Shown: in pieces, positions 1 to 12,796 of the stretch
Position numbering within the stretch: position 1 is the stretch's first letter
How the letters are laid out: every line of letters begins with the position of its first letter
Assembly (NCBI RefSeq): GCF_047495875.1
Contig: NC_092474.1
Coordinates: forward strand, 9,982,501-10,046,500
Source of the DNA: Pithys albifrons albifrons
Taxonomy: Eukaryota; Chordata; Aves; Passeriformes; Thamnophilidae
Length of the DNA: 64,000 nt
Reading direction: 5' to 3'
Position numbers and translations under genes: made by a program
Notes under the pieces: model-generated
The model's input: only the letters and a program-made list of their open reading frames with translations
What the model was told of the DNA's origin: nothing
Databases searched by the model: none

Positions 1-818
1 TCCACCATCACAAATCCACAGTCCCTGCTCCCTTTGCATACCCAACAGCCCCATAGCACAGCTTTCCCTGCTGTACAGCTTGCCTACCTCCTCATCCTCT
101 CTCCACTTGCCAGGCAAACAGCAAAGGAAATGGCTGAAGCCATCTCTTAGCACCCTTATGCCCTCCCTCTCTGCCCCTTCACAGCTGCAGCAGATCCCAG
201 ATGATCTGCTGACCACAGAGACCCAAATAGGCAGCCACTGGTGCTGCTCCCTGACTAAGTGCTGGTTGTGAAGGCTTAAAGGGACATGCAGTAAATACAC
301 TCCTGGAGTGCTCTTTGCCTGTGGGTTTTCTTCAGAAAATATCCATTTCTCAGCCATTTAACACCACTCTCCTTTGCAGCACAGTCGGTGTGTGACAGAC
401 CTTACATTCACCTGGAGAAGTTGCTCACAAACAGCCCCCACACAGTGCAAACCAATGCACTTTGAAAGTTTGCTTGCCTTGGTTATTTTTGCTTTCTGTG
501 CATGATTGTCTGTACAATACATGCACATAGAGACAAACCCTTTGAAATCTGCTAGTGGAAGACACTTCAGCATCCTGTGTTTAGCCAGCTCTGGCAAAGC
601 TGATGTGTAGGTGCGGAGAATACACAGGAAAGCCCCAGGACAGCCTGCCCTGAGATATGGTGCAAATGCTTGTTTGCCCTGTGAGCTCTATTAACCCTTT
701 GCTTAATGTTCTAGCCCATGTTGTTACAAGTTCTCCCCTGTCCCAAGTGCTCTCTCACTTGGATGAGATGGTTGGGAGTGCTCCTCTTAATGATGTCTCT
801 CCCCTTTTCCATCTTTAG
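1..818 (+). other. LRRC75B: LRRC75B intron (no coding exon seen)
   Basis: This stretch lies upstream of the LRRC75B terminal exon and ends in a pyrimidine-rich acceptor with AG at 817-818. No open frame here resembles the N-terminal half of LRRC75B, so the earlier exons must lie left of the window. An open frame that starts at 718 and runs into the exon is only intronic read-through. No recognisable repeat was seen. Confidence 0.6.
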
Positions 819-1341
819 CCTGAAGACCAGCCTGCAGAAGAAGGTGAGCCAGGACTCCATGGATTTGTCGGGGATCCCCCTGACCATGCGGGATGTGCAC
901 CGCATGGCCTACTACCTGCAGAACAACGGGGACCACCTCACCTCTGTGGACCTGAGCTTCACGGAGCTGAACGATGACATGGTGCGCCTGCTGCTGCCCT
1001 TCCTCTGGGCGCTCCCCAAGCTCACCCACCTCTCCCTCAATGGCAACCGGCTGACACGGGCCACCATGAAGGAGCTGACTGACACCATGAAGGACATGAA
1101 CAAGTTCCCTTGCCTGGCCTGGGTTGACCTCGGCAACAACGTGGACGTCTCCTCCATGCCGCAGCCGCTGCTCGTGGGCCTGCGCAAGCGGCTCAGCCAG
1201 CAGACCACGCTGCCTACCATCTATGAGGCGCTTGACTGCGACTCTGAGATCGCCGGCGGGCACGAGGGCAGCCAGCCAGAGGATGAAGCAGCCGGAAGCA
1301 CCTCGCCACGTGCTCTTTCTCAGCAGGGCTGTGAGAGGTGA
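819..1341 (+). CDS. LRRC75B: LRRC75B, terminal coding exon (partial gene)
   Basis: This is the 3' coding exon of leucine-rich repeat-containing protein 75B (formerly FAM211B). It gives 173 complete codons plus the last base of a split codon, and stops at TGA 1339-1341. The acceptor is the AG at 817-818 after a C/T-rich tract. The protein begins LKTSLQKKVSQDSMDLSGIP and contains leucine-rich repeats: HLTSVDLSFTELND, then a unit around LTHLSLNGNRLT, then LAWVDLGNNVDV. The conserved block PQPLLVGLRKRLSQQTTLPTIYE follows, and the tail is acidic and poorly conserved. The human protein is about 315 residues, so roughly the C-terminal 55% is present and the N-terminal exons are outside the window. 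Function is not firmly established; LRR proteins usually bind proteins. The family call rests on remembered similarity and on SNRPD3 being the neighbour, as in human. The paralogue LRRC75A is the main alternative and is disfavoured by synteny. Confidence 0.85.
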
Positions 1342-2050
1342 CTGAACCACAGGCCAGCGCTGGCACACTGCAGCCACCCCAAGGAGAAGTTTTGAGTATG
1401 AACATCAAGCAGAAGGCCAGCTTAACTGGCTTCCTTTGGCTCTTTTCTCTCGCCTTCCCTGACATCTCCCCCCAACCTGCTGTGAGATAAAAGCCTGTTG
1501 TCCCGCCACGACGTGCTCCACTCCCTCCCCTCGCTGCCAAACCCATCACCCACGTTCCAGAGAGGAACCAGTGACTTACAGTGAACCTGGTCCCCAGGCA
1601 GGGTCTCACTGGAAGACGGGAAAAGACCTGTCGGAGTCAAGAATATCCTCCAGCAGCCATTGGGTTGAGGGAAAGGGATGGGGGGGAGCCTAAAACAGAA
1701 ACAGGCTTGTAGTTTACTTCCTTTCTTCCTTTTCCTATGCACCTTGGAAACCTTGGGACCTGCAGCCTTGAGTGTGGAAGGAGGTAGCCCAAGAGCCTAG
1801 CTGCTGTGGAGCTTAGTTGAAGGGGCCAGAGCTGGAGCCCGGCAGTGTGTCTCCCTCTTGTGTCTGGCTCCTTTTGTTTTGTTTTTTTCCTATTGTGTGT
1901 TTTGTATGAACGTCTGAACAAAGGGACCTGGTCAGAGACCATTGGATCACATAGGCTGGGGCGGACACATGGCTTGGAACTGCAGCATCAGGATATTTGC
2001 TGTGTGACCGGGGTGAGAGGGAGGGGAAGGAGGTATGTGTTGGTGGGAGC

Positions 2051-2092
2051 ATGGGGGATGGGATGAGTTGGGATGGGATGGGATGGGAGGAG
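2051..2092 (+). repeat. GGGAT-type simple repeat in the LRRC75B 3'UTR
   Basis: This is an imperfect pentanucleotide array (gatgg/gggat units) that grades into a GGAGG run. It is G-rich on the sense strand of the 3'UTR. Confidence 0.7.
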
Positions 2093-2450
2093 GGGGGAGG
2101 AAAGGGAGAGAGAACGGTCTTGTGGATTAGTAGGATTGGTTTCAAAAACTGTGCTTTTGTACTAAAATGACAAGTTCCAAGGTACTACAATTACAAGTTT
2201 CAAGTGAAATTGAGGAAAAGCTGACAGCTAAGCACTTAACTGTGGCACTAGAGGAGCAAGCAGGGAACGTGCCAGAGATGGGCACTTCCCAAAGGAAAGC
2301 GCAAAGCTTTGGCTCCTGGTGGCATGTGCATACCTCGTAATACAGCCATGACGTGAGCAGCTGCATCGCCATTTCCAGTGCTGTCCAAAAACCAAACCAC
2401 TGATGCAGTATTCTAGTGTTTTCCACATTGCTCATGCTCTATGTAAACAT

Positions 2451-2456
2451 AATAAA
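2451..2456 (+). terminator. LRRC75B: LRRC75B polyadenylation signal AATAAA
   Basis: This canonical hexamer lies about 1.1 kb after the LRRC75B stop and is the first on the plus strand. T/G-rich sequence follows it. It is the probable end of the transcript. Confidence 0.6.
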
Positions 2457-2744
2457 GAGTTCTCTTGGACATGAGTGTGAAGCACTTCAGAGTCTGGGTT
2501 GTTCACAAATCAAGCCAGCAGCCCAGACAGTGCAAGAATATGGACCAGGAGTCCTCAGGCAGTGCCTGAGCAGCATGGGAGAGAATCAGGTACCATTCAC
2601 ATGGATGAGAGTGGTTCATTCTTCTAAGCAAAGAGAAACATGGGTGTTCATTTGTGGTAGGTTGCCACCCTTCATGTTGCCAGAGGCTGATAGAAATAAA
2701 CTGATCAAGACTTTAGCGAATAAGTCAAGTCCTCACATAGCTGG

Positions 2745-2995
2745 TGTCAGCCCATTAATCCAGTCTGTCTACATCCCTCTGCAGAGCCTTCCTGCCCTCC
2801 AGCAGATCAACATTTCCACCCAACTTGGTGTCTGTGAACTTGCTGGGGGTGCCCTCGATCCCCTCAGCCAGATAATCGATAAAGACATTAAGACAGAACT
2901 GGCCCCAGTACTGAGCCCTGGAGAACACCACTAGTGACAGGCCCCATCTGGATGTAAGTACGTTTACCATCACTCTCCAGGCTCAGCCCTCAGTT
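2745..2995 (-). mobile_element. CR1 LINE fragment
   Basis: The plus strand reads as the reverse complement of an internal stretch near the 3' end of avian CR1 elements. Landmarks are 'ccctctgcagagccttcctg', 'ccagcagatcaacatttcc', 'cttggtgtc', and 'cccagtactgagccctgg' followed by 'gaacaccacta'. Both ends are degenerate and no open frame survives. It is a 5'-truncated relic of a chicken-repeat-1 retrotransposon and does not include the CR1 3' terminus. Confidence 0.8.
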
Positions 2996-5601
2996 TCCTC
3001 CCCTGCTGTAGAAGAGATGGTATTAATTTTTTCTTCTTTTCCTTCCAAAATACCTTTCAGCAAAAACGAAAAGCATTTCAAATGTCAGCAAAATCTGCTT
3101 AAACTCTTACAGTCTAAGCAGAGCAGCACTCTGCTCTGTGCCAAGAAGAAAATTTGGGCACAAAGCATTTAAATGAAGGCTTGGTGAGCCAGTGTATACC
3201 TAGAAAGAGGGAGCAGGGGCACTGAGCATTTGGTATTTGGCTCTGAGCAATGTCTCCCTAGGGCTCTGCATCAAGGCATCTTCACAGCTGTTCCAAAACA
3301 GTGGCACCCCTGCAAAAGGAGGAAAGACCCCCAGTGTGCAGCACAGCACTGACACAGCTGTTTCCTGCAGAGCCCCTGGCTCAGCCCCAGGGAGGATGTG
3401 TGGCCTCTTTCCAGCCCTGCCTTTGGTCTGTGCTGCCCAGCAGGACGGAGTTGAGACATCCAGCCCCTTGCAAGGAAATTCTGTGCTAATCACTGGCCAC
3501 TCCAGGAGCTGGAGATAAAGCATGGCTTGAAACAGCCTGGTTCAGCTGAGCAGCTGTGTGATCCGTTCTTATTTCTCCATATGCATTAGGTGCCTCTGCC
3601 ATAGAAACCTCCCCATGGAGAGCTGGTTGTGAATAAATACATGCAAATGCAAATCATGAGGTCCTGGCCAAGGAGGCTGCCACTGCTTCTTGGATGAACT
3701 CTGATTGGCTCCACAGGGCTGTGAAGGAACAATCCCAGCACACTCTGCTCCCTGCCAGCTCCTGACCACACTGACAGGTGCAGGGCTGTGGGAGCACTGG
3801 TGTGCATCCAGCTCTAGGGCTGGGAATTGCCCCAGTGCCCCCACCCAGAGGAGCTGCATGCTCAAGGAGCCCAAACTGCAATTTTCATAAAAGCTGAGCT
3901 CACAAACCAGAGAGGATGACACAACCCAAATGAGCCTTTCCTTGCATTGAGAAAGCTCAGAACTCTTAAAAACATGAGCTGCTAATTAAAGTCTCCCCAC
4001 TGACACCCAGAGGGATCAGCTTACTTATGCTCCTAGACCAGAGGATGCCTGCCCTGCACTGACCCTGTGCTACATAATACAGGAGATGGATCTCTGCCAT
4101 ACTGAATACTCTTTGTACATACTTGCTGGTGCAGGGTGTAACCTCAGCTGCTTAAAGCCAGACCCCCCCTCAGTATCCAGACCCACACACCAGGCTCTCT
4201 CCATCATTTTCATCTTCCCAGCCTCCCACTCCATGCAGGATGCAGATGGTCAGCCTGTGATGGGACCCGTGTCACACAGCAGGGAGGAAGCTGCGGCTGC
4301 CCGAGTAATACCACAGCCCCTTCCCCACCCCTGACCTCCCTCCAGGTGATCAGTCCCACAATGGCTCTCCAAGTGAGACATTCAAGCACACCTTTCAAAA
4401 GCAGCCTGCTGGAAGGAGAGGTCATGAGGTACAAAGCATCTCCCTTGAAGCTGCTGGTGAACACTGTCAGCTGGGGCTGTGTGGGCTCAGGCAGGCAGAG
4501 AGCTCCAGCAGAACCAGCCTGCAAAGCCCAGCCACAGGGACTGCACACACAGCTAATGAGGCCATTGGTGCCAGAAAGCAGAGGGAACAAGGAACAGGAC
4601 AGAAATTTCCAGTTACTCCAACAGAAAAGCACTTGTTCCCTCCCTGCCTAACTGGACAACACACTCCTCACTCCTCCATCCAGCCTCTGACCACAAACCT
4701 CAGGAAAGCATCCTGGCATGCTCCAGGTAGCAATATGCTGAGCACTGAGGCCACCACAAGCCTCTCTCATTCCAGGGAGTATGTCTAAATAACTGGTAAT
4801 CATTTTGTTGAGGTAGGAATGCAAAAAAACAGCTGGAAGCACAGGCTTGTCTGATCTATTTTTTATTTCACACACTTCAAAACCTGTCAAGGCCCTTCTC
4901 TTCTGCACTGCCAAAGCTCTTTTTTTCAACTTATAATTCATCACAAGCACTTGGAAGATAAAGGGCTTTGCGCTGTTTGGGGCAGGCTGACAGGCTCCTT
5001 CGTGGAGAGCTGCTGACAAAGATGTCAAAAATATAAATTGTTTCATCTTAAGAAAACAAACAAGAGAGGATTAAACATTGCCCTTAGAGATCACTCTGTC
5101 CCACACCAGATGACATGTTTCACAGCTCAGAAGAGGCAATGGTGTCTTGCTACAAACTCCTTCCACCGCACCACCCTGACAGCACAGCAGGTGTAGGAGC
5201 CTTCGAGGGCAGCTGGCAGGAAGCCCACCCACCCCAGCACCACGCACTTGGGGACCATTGTCCGTGGACAAGAAAATCTGTTTTGCAGTTTACTGGCATT
5301 TGAGTGCTCTCAAAATAGATGCAGTAGCTGGTTAAAAGCTGCCAAGAGGTAGTGCACAAACAGAATAGGCCAGAACATTCTTAGCTGGGGCCAGTGCTCC
5401 AGCAAACCACGACCGCATCTTGAGCTACTTCGAGGCACCAAGTGCTCAACTGTGAACCTCTTCGTTCCTCTCAGATTTGAGAGTATTCCAGTTCAGTGAT
5501 GCTGATTCAAAACAGAATAGTCACAAAACACAAGAACCACACAGGAGCTTCCTCTCATCAGAAGAGCTCAGAGGAAAGTCAGCTTTTCTTCCGCACGCAT
5601 T

Positions 5602-5666
5602 TACTCCTTTTCCCAAAGCTGTGCACTCCCCCTGCTGCCTCCAAACTGGTTTCAAAAGCAAGTGAA
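5602..5666 (+). repeat. Diverged repeat, copy A (partner at 8031-8100)
   Basis: This segment resembles 8031-8100 at roughly 75-80% identity by eye. Shared blocks are 'ctccttttccc', 'gcactccc', 'tccaaactg' and 'tcaaaagcaag'. Both copies have the same orientation. It is either an old local duplication or two members of an unrecognised interspersed repeat. Confidence 0.5.
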
Positions 5667-6959
5667 CCACAAAAACACTGGCATTTCCCTCTACAGCATC
5701 AGGGCCATCCCGCTTGGATGGAGGGTGTGTCACAAGGGTGGAGGAGAGATATTTCCCTGCTTACTGATCGGCCAGTTCCTCCACCCCTGGCAGGGCTATT
5801 CCTCCCAGACCATCCTTGTGTCAGTCTGCCCCACATTGGATACAATGATGGGAAGCATTTGGAAAGCTGTCAAAAACTACATGAGCTTTATTCAACCTCT
5901 GTAACTCCCCTGAAACACATGGGGTCTCAACAAGCACAAACATGGCACAGAAAAGGGGAAAAAGGCCCTTTCCCAGACTAGCAGCAGCTGCCTTTGGGTC
6001 TCCATGTCAGACTTCTGAGGGGAGATTTGTTCTTGATCCCCTGAAATCTTTTGGTTTGCAGAGCCAACAGTTTGACATGTGCACCTTTGTCTAAACCGCT
6101 ACAACTGAAATACTGAGTAAAGACAGAACCAAACTGCTTATTTTACCAACAGTTCTTTAGGATTTGTGTTTTTCAGAAACTGCAAGTGAAAAATGGTGAA
6201 ATGGAGGGCACCAAAGGAACTTTGATATGTAACCAAATAGAAACAACAGCCCAGAGGGTCTCTAGTCCCCTTGGCTGGATCTCAGCTCTGACTGGCCCAT
6301 CCCTCAGCTCCAGTATGAACTGGAGTGGTTTAGAGTCACTGGCAGCCTCCTGCTAACACAGCTTGAGGACAGCGGGAGCCGTCGGGCATTGCAGCACTGG
6401 GATGTTGGGAGAGAAAAGGCAGCGGCATTTCCTCTTTTTGTGTCTCTAATACCTGTACTGTTGCTGTCCCTGATCAATATTTAGCTCACACAAACAAATG
6501 CGTCTAAACTGGTGGTACTTAGTGTCTTTTTCCTGACTTTGGCTGGTTTTGTAAGACTGCAAAAGAGATTCCCCTGGGGTAACATGCGAAGGACCCTCTC
6601 TAAGCAGAAGGCAATGCCTGGTCCCTCCCTGCCCTCCCTCACTATGCAGACATTGGGCCAAGCCAGGCAAAGGCAATCCCTGACCACCAACCTCAGCCCT
6701 TCCTCAGGAGAGAAGCCATTCTGCCATCCTGGCCAGGTGCTCTGGAGCTGAGTGTCCACTCAGCTCCCCAGGCAGGAAGGAAGGATGCACGCCCAGAACT
6801 CCTTCTGGAGGTGCCCAGCTCACTGTTGGTGCCCCTGCCCAGGGGCTGCAGGACTGCCATGAGGGCAGGGGGAGCAGGTCCCAGAAGGGCAGGCACTGCT
6901 GAGCACAGCTCCTGGGCTGCTGGCATCACTGCCAAAACATCCTTAGGGTAGAGTGAACA

Positions 6960-7480
6960 CCACAGAGCAGCCAGGAGTGAGGGGAAACAGTGTAAAACAC
7001 AGCTCCACAGCACCAAGGCCAGAGGAGGAGGAGGAGGAGGATGTGTTGCAAGCACAGAGCAGAGTCCCCTGCAGCCCATGACGTGACCATGGTGGAGCAG
7101 GTGAATGGTGTGTAGAGCAAGGAGCAGCAGAGACAGCCAGTCATGGACTGACCAGAGTCCCCATTCCCCATCCCCCAGTGCCATGGGGAAGGCAGACAGA
7201 GGAGCTGGGGAAGAAGGAGTGAAACTGAGCCTGGGAAGAAGGTGGGGGTAGGAAGGTGTCTTTGTCTTTACTTCTCACCAGTCAAACCTATTTTAACTTG
7301 TAATAAATTAATTTTTCCCCAATCAAATCTGTTTTGTCCACGACACTAATTGGTAAGTGATCTCCCTGTCTCTGTCTGGGCTCAACAGCACTTTAATCTT
7401 AGTTTCCCTCTGTGCCCTGGTGAGGAGGGGAGTAAGAGCAGCAGGGTGGGTGCCCTGCACCTGCCTGGGGAGACTCTCAC
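6960..7480 (+). mobile_element. Avian LTR/ERV-like interspersed repeat (non-coding relic)
   Basis: The segment carries a series of landmarks I recall from a widespread avian LTR-type (probably ERVL-class) repeat. In order they are a 'gcagcccatgacgtgacca' block, 'ccccattccccatccccc', 'aaactgagcctgggaagaag', 'taataaattaatttttccc', 'tctgttttg', 'actaattggtaagtgatct' with 'ccctgtct', and finally 'gaggagggga' followed by a variant of 'gggcacctgg'. It is diverged and holds no gag/pol/env frame. The family name is uncertain because it rests on memory. Boundaries are approximate. Confidence 0.55.
7021..7042 (+). repeat. (AGG)n microsatellite
   Basis: A short run of about six AGG units lies inside the LTR-like repeat. 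Confidence 0.7.
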
Positions 7481-8030
7481 GAGGTAAAATGATGGGAGCC
7501 ATCACTGGGGTCAGGATTCAGAGACAGAGAGCCAAGAGACAAAGCAGGACTGGGGATCAGGGTGCTAGAGGAAAACTAAGGCTGCTACCAGGATTATCCC
7601 CAGTGGAACCCTCAGACTGGGGGGTCAGTGTGTCCCACAGCATTAGTGTCAGTCTAAGGGCAGGATTGTGTTCCAGAAGGGAGGTGTTGGAACACACAGT
7701 AAAAGCAAGGCTCAACTGAGGCCACAGAGGTGAAGTGAGGGCTGTTACACAGACCCTCTCAACAGCCTCCAGCCAGAGGCTTCAGCACATCCCATGGTGT
7801 AACTCTGCCTAGGTATTAGGATTAGACTTCATGTATTTGGAGTCAAATTCTGACATGAAAAACCCCTAATGAGTTCCCTAGGGCTTCATCCACTTTTCTC
7901 CATGTCAAATTTGGATCATTAACTGGAAAAAAACCTAAACCTTTTGTAGTGAAAAGACAAAACAGAGACAGCCCATCCTAACAAATATCAAGAGAAAAGG
8001 AAGAAACCACATTTCCTCTTTGTGCAATCA

Positions 8031-8100
8031 CTCCTCCTTTTCCCAAGCCACTGCACTCCCTGCTGCTGTATCCAAACTGCCCTCAAAAGCAAGAGGTGAA
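8031..8100 (+). repeat. Diverged repeat, copy B (partner at 5602-5666)
   Basis: This is the second member of the pair, about 2.4 kb downstream in direct orientation. It has small indels relative to copy A, for example an extra AGG before the final TGAA. I did not recognise a repeat family. Confidence 0.5.
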
Positions 8101-11100
8101 AAAGACTGCAGGCAAATGACACACTCCTGTCTGGTTCCGAGGATGCCTCTGACATGCACTTTGATATAGTGCTCTTCAAAGAGAAACAACATTGACTTAT
8201 GGCTGAGCTTTGCAAAAAAAGGCTTGCTGTGGAGCTGCTGCAGAGACTCATGCAGAAAGGAGCTCATTCAACTGTGAAGCAACAACAGCAACACCTTTTT
8301 GTTAGAGAACAGTAAAAGTCTCTACACTACAATTCTGTTTCTCAGGTGGATATTGTGTCAGGGAAAAAAACCTTATTCACCCTACAGTTTACTTGAGATT
8401 TTAGGAGATTAAAGATATAAATAAGCAACCTAAAGTGCCACACGTGGGCCAAGGTGTTTTATCACATTCTCAGCATCACAACATGTCTGTGAGGGCCATC
8501 AGCTGCAGGACTCCAAAACCCCTCCAAGGCTGTGAGCTCATAAGAGTTGTGGCCTGACTCGAGTCTCTAACAGGGGACAGCCAACTTCCCAAAAAACTCA
8601 CCCCTTCTTCCCCAAAAGCCCAAATGCAACAACCTGGGCAGCTCCTACTTAAAAACAACAAATATATTGTTATTTATAGATGTAAATTGCACTCAACACA
8701 TGTGAAACTGGAACACAAAGCCAATGCACGTTTGTGTTGGAGAGATCTGTTCTCTTCTGCCAAGTGGGTGGGGAGAATTCTACCCTGAAAACAGAACCAA
8801 GACTCTGGAAAGGGGTATTATAAATAAGCCTAATCCTCGAATCATCACCTTCAGTTGCACCTGCACAGAGTGATATGCACATTATTACAGTAACCAAGAT
8901 AATTTGATCAGTAATTTATCTTCCTCATATGCTTGTAAGGAAAGTAGAATGATTATCCTGTCAAGCAGCCTACCTGTAAATCTCCAGAGCAGAGGCAAAG
9001 ACTAGACCTCTTCTCCAGACTTGCAGTCATTTTTCTCTTTGACCCATAGTGAGTAAATATGCTTGCCAAAGCACAGGGTTCCACAGCAGGATCTCACCTG
9101 CAGCTGCTATAAACTTACAGTTAACTTATTCTCCAGAAGGCAGTAACAGCCCAGGTCCTTTTAGGATGAAATTTGGGAGGAATTAAGGAAGAAGGATGAA
9201 AACAAATCAAAGTAGCACATTTTGTAAACAAAAACACATGAAAGCAACAGGGGGTCACTTTTACATCATGGAGCCCTGAAGATGCTAAAGGGACAGTTCC
9301 ACATAACACACCACATCCCTGCAAACCCAGGCATTCCCCTGCCTTCCCTTTGAATCACCAGCCCAGTGCTGCTGATTAACCTGCTGAGGGGTCCGTGCCA
9401 CTCACCCCCTGTTAACGTTTTTGGCACTGAGGGACAAAATGCAAGGAGTTTTGCTTCACAAGCAGTGGGTTTCTGTGGAGATGTACCAGCACCTCTCCAT
9501 TGAGCTGGAATTAGGGCAAACCCCCAGCCACACAACAGATTCTGAGTCCCTAGGCAAGGGAAAATGAAGAACAAATTAAATGTTCACTGCAAGCAGTTCA
9601 CCAAACAAAAGAACAATAATAGTGTTTTTCTGCAATTCTTTTCATTTCTCCCAGCATAACTACACATCTTCTGGATACAATCTGTTTCTTTGCCAGGGCT
9701 TCAGCATTCTCCCTGAATTAATGATGCTGGAAAATCTCCACTTTTCATAGACTCTGATAGTCTCTGCTGAGCAGCAGAAGGCTGCACAATACTTGCTTAT
9801 GCAATGACTGGTCCTGTGCCAGGAATAATAGCCTGTCTACCAGGAACAAACAACTCACACACAAACCCAAAATACTTTTCTCATTAAATCTCTGAATTAA
9901 GTGGCATAAAAGCCCCCTCAAACCTACTACTCATACTGCACACTAATGTCAGCCTCCACAATGAGTTAAATTACCCCACACCCTGGTCTTTGAGGAACAG
10001 TTAACATGAGCAGGGCAGGCTGGCACTTCCTTATTCATCACCTTTTGATAGAGTACTCTTGCCTCTATCAAAAACTATTATTACAGGTCCAGGCAACAAC
10101 AGGACACCCAAAGCAGTTAAAATGCAGCTTGATCTGTGTAAAGTGCCTTTCTCAGGATGGCAACATCAAGGAACTTTTCTTCCATTTGGATCCTTGGCTG
10201 AGAAATAAACAACCAAATCATTGACACTGTCTCTCAGTCCTCAGAATTCCACCCAGTGCTACCTTACTAAATCACTGCTCCCCTGGGATGTCAGCCTTCC
10301 ATCCCTGCTCACATTTTTCTGGCAAGAGGAAACAGGACAACTCTATTTTACAAGAAATCTCACTGTAAAGCTCAAGTAGCAAAGAGATACAGACTGGAGA
10401 GTTATCCTGACCACCAGGGCTAGAAATTCATATTTCCTGCATAATTCTGCCCTTCTAGAAGAAGTTTTCTGAAGGGCATCGAAAAATGAACTGATGAAAA
10501 GTACAGGTTAGGATTAACTATAAGTTAGACACACTTGGAAAGGAGCACTGCAGAGTATGGCATGAAAGCACCTGATCAGTGAGGAAAGGTCCTACAGTTC
10601 TGTATAAAGCAATTTTTTCAGGTGATACCCTCTTTAACCATTTAACTCTTCTCTGCTGTTATCCCCTGGTTTTTGAACCAGAGCACAAGTTTAGTTTTGA
10701 CTCTGGAAGGCTGGGTGAAACCACCTGCACTTCTCCACACACCATTTTGTGTGGCTGCAGTTTGGGTTCTCTGCCCCACATGAGTCCTTCAAAGGCACGT
10801 ACACTGATGTTATCAACGGGGCAAGTTCATGACAAAGCTTTAGGCCAGCACTTGTCTCTCTCTGTTAAAAGCAGGAAGCTGCAGAGAGCCCTGAACCTAC
10901 TGAGCAGGAAGAGATTTACAACCCCACACACAAAGGCAATAGCAAAGAACAAAAAAAAAATGGCGCAATCTGTGACAAAAAAGGGTGACAAGTAAGTGAC
11001 AGAAATTAAAAACAGACAGCTGCATCTACCTCTGGTATCTGCTGTCCCAGAGAAACAAGATTGCTTAAGTTACTCAAGCGTGGAATCTACACAACCTACC

Positions 11101-12796
11101 TAAGTGCACATACCCAGTTATCCAAGTACCAGGGAAACACAGCATTGACCAACAGCTGGAATAACCCAGCTGTGCACAAAGCCAGCACTCTGGGAACACT
11201 GAAGAAGAAAGAAAATAAGCTGAGTGTTTTCATGCTAGAGCTTGTAGTAGCACCGAGCTTATGGATTTTACAGCAGAAACCACATTTCTTGCATTTTTCC
11301 CTTCCAGAGGGTTCTGGTTTCTCGAGTTTCATTCTCTTCCCGGCAGAGCCATCTAGTGGGGAGGCTTCGTTTGTCAGCAGGAAATTTTGATTTCTCACAC
11401 ACTAAGTATAACACAGAAAGGATCTTTAAAGCAGCCTGTAACAAAGTAGCATTCCAGTTAGTCTAGCCAGGAATTGGGTTATGTTTGTCTTGGCTGGGAC
11501 TTCAGTTCCTACCAATCCTTCGAATTCACAGTCTCTTCCTGAACAGTTCATCCTCGACTCAGCCTCAACCTGAAGTCACAGTGCAAAGCTTTTTGCTTAT
11601 CCAAAAGACAGCATCTTCAAAGCTGATACGGATTAGAGATGTTACATGTTTTAAATAAAGCTTAAAAGCCAAGGCAACACTGGTTGGGAAAAAAGTTCTA
11701 AAGTTCCACTGCTGTGCACTCAGGGGGCAGTCACAAATATAGAAAGTGAGAAACACCAGAAGGGGCAGAACCTTAAAGCAGACATGGTGAAGAGTTTGTT
11801 CTGACACATCTACTGAGGAGGGTTACAGCTGCAATTTGAAATTTGTGGTTGTCCTCTGCCCTCAGTTGCTGAAAGCCACATCCATTGTTTCAGAGAGAAG
11901 AGAATGGCAGCTTGGCATTGCACAACAGGGAAGAACAGGGACTTGAAAACAGGTGAGCCAGTCATCTTTAGTGGAAACAGTCCCAACAAACCTGCGAATG
12001 CCAGGCAGCTTTAATTTGCTTAAATAGCATTTATTCATTATACTCTTTAGGTGTGAAATGCTCTTGGTGTTTCAAAACCTTTTGTCCTTCCAGTAGCTGC
12101 CCATCACCAAAACATGGTGCTATTTTCCTCTGCAAAAGCTCCCATCTACCCTTCATGCTATTTAACAGTCAGGAGGAAACAGCGAGACACAAAACCAATG
12201 GGCCAGATTTGAAGCCTTGCCAAAATGTTGGATCTCTTCCAAAAAATACTTCTAAGTGAAATCCTCCATCTGCAGCTTACTTCCTTTTCCACATGTTAAT
12301 AGTTCTTTTTGAAGGCTTTACAGAAAACTGAAGCAGAGATCTGAGGGCTGGGAAATACCCAAAACTCCCAGCATGAAAAGATGCTGCAATCCTCACCATT
12401 AGTCTCCTTGAGAGCTTACAGGGAGACCCAATAGTGGCCAGAGCCAAAGGAGCTCTGACAAAGGGATTTCTCTGCTCAAACTGCAAGTAGTGTCATGCCT
12501 CTCCTGTTGGTAAACAAGGTAAGGGTACCTTCCTGTGTCCCTCACTCTACATTAGCCATGGCCAGGATAACAACCTGCCAGAACGGCCCCTCAACAGGCA
12601 CACACTCCATCCTATACCAGTGCATAATTAAAGCAGCATCCTATAAAATCTTTCAGCAGATACAACTCAAGTTACACAGAAAGTAAGGCTTGTCTCATGT
12701 CACTCCGTGTCTGCCCATTAACGTGATGTAACATTGCAACTTGATTAACACTATCACAAGCCTGAGTATTAAAAGCAGCAAACCACAGTTCACAAA

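Larger units (their letters stand above)
1342..2475 (+). other. LRRC75B: LRRC75B 3' untranslated region
   Basis: The sequence from the stop codon to just past the first canonical AATAAA (2451-2456) has no conserved open frame. It contains a T-rich stretch near 1870-1890 and a G-rich GGGAT-type simple repeat at 2051-2092. The 3' boundary is inferred from the polyadenylation hexamer and a cleavage site 15-25 bases beyond it. Confidence 0.6.

Noticed and set aside
718..818. N-terminal 33 codons of an open frame joined to the LRRC75B exon
   Set aside because: The acceptor AG at 817-818 and loss of LRRC75B similarity to its left show it is intronic read-through.
6693..7184. 163-codon minus-strand frame, Leu-rich
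   Set aside because: It overlaps the LTR-like repeat and shows no recognisable domain or splice context.
10579..10995. 138-codon plus-strand frame
   Set aside because: Low-quality composition with a poly-Lys end from an A-run; no family recognised, so chance is the simplest explanation.
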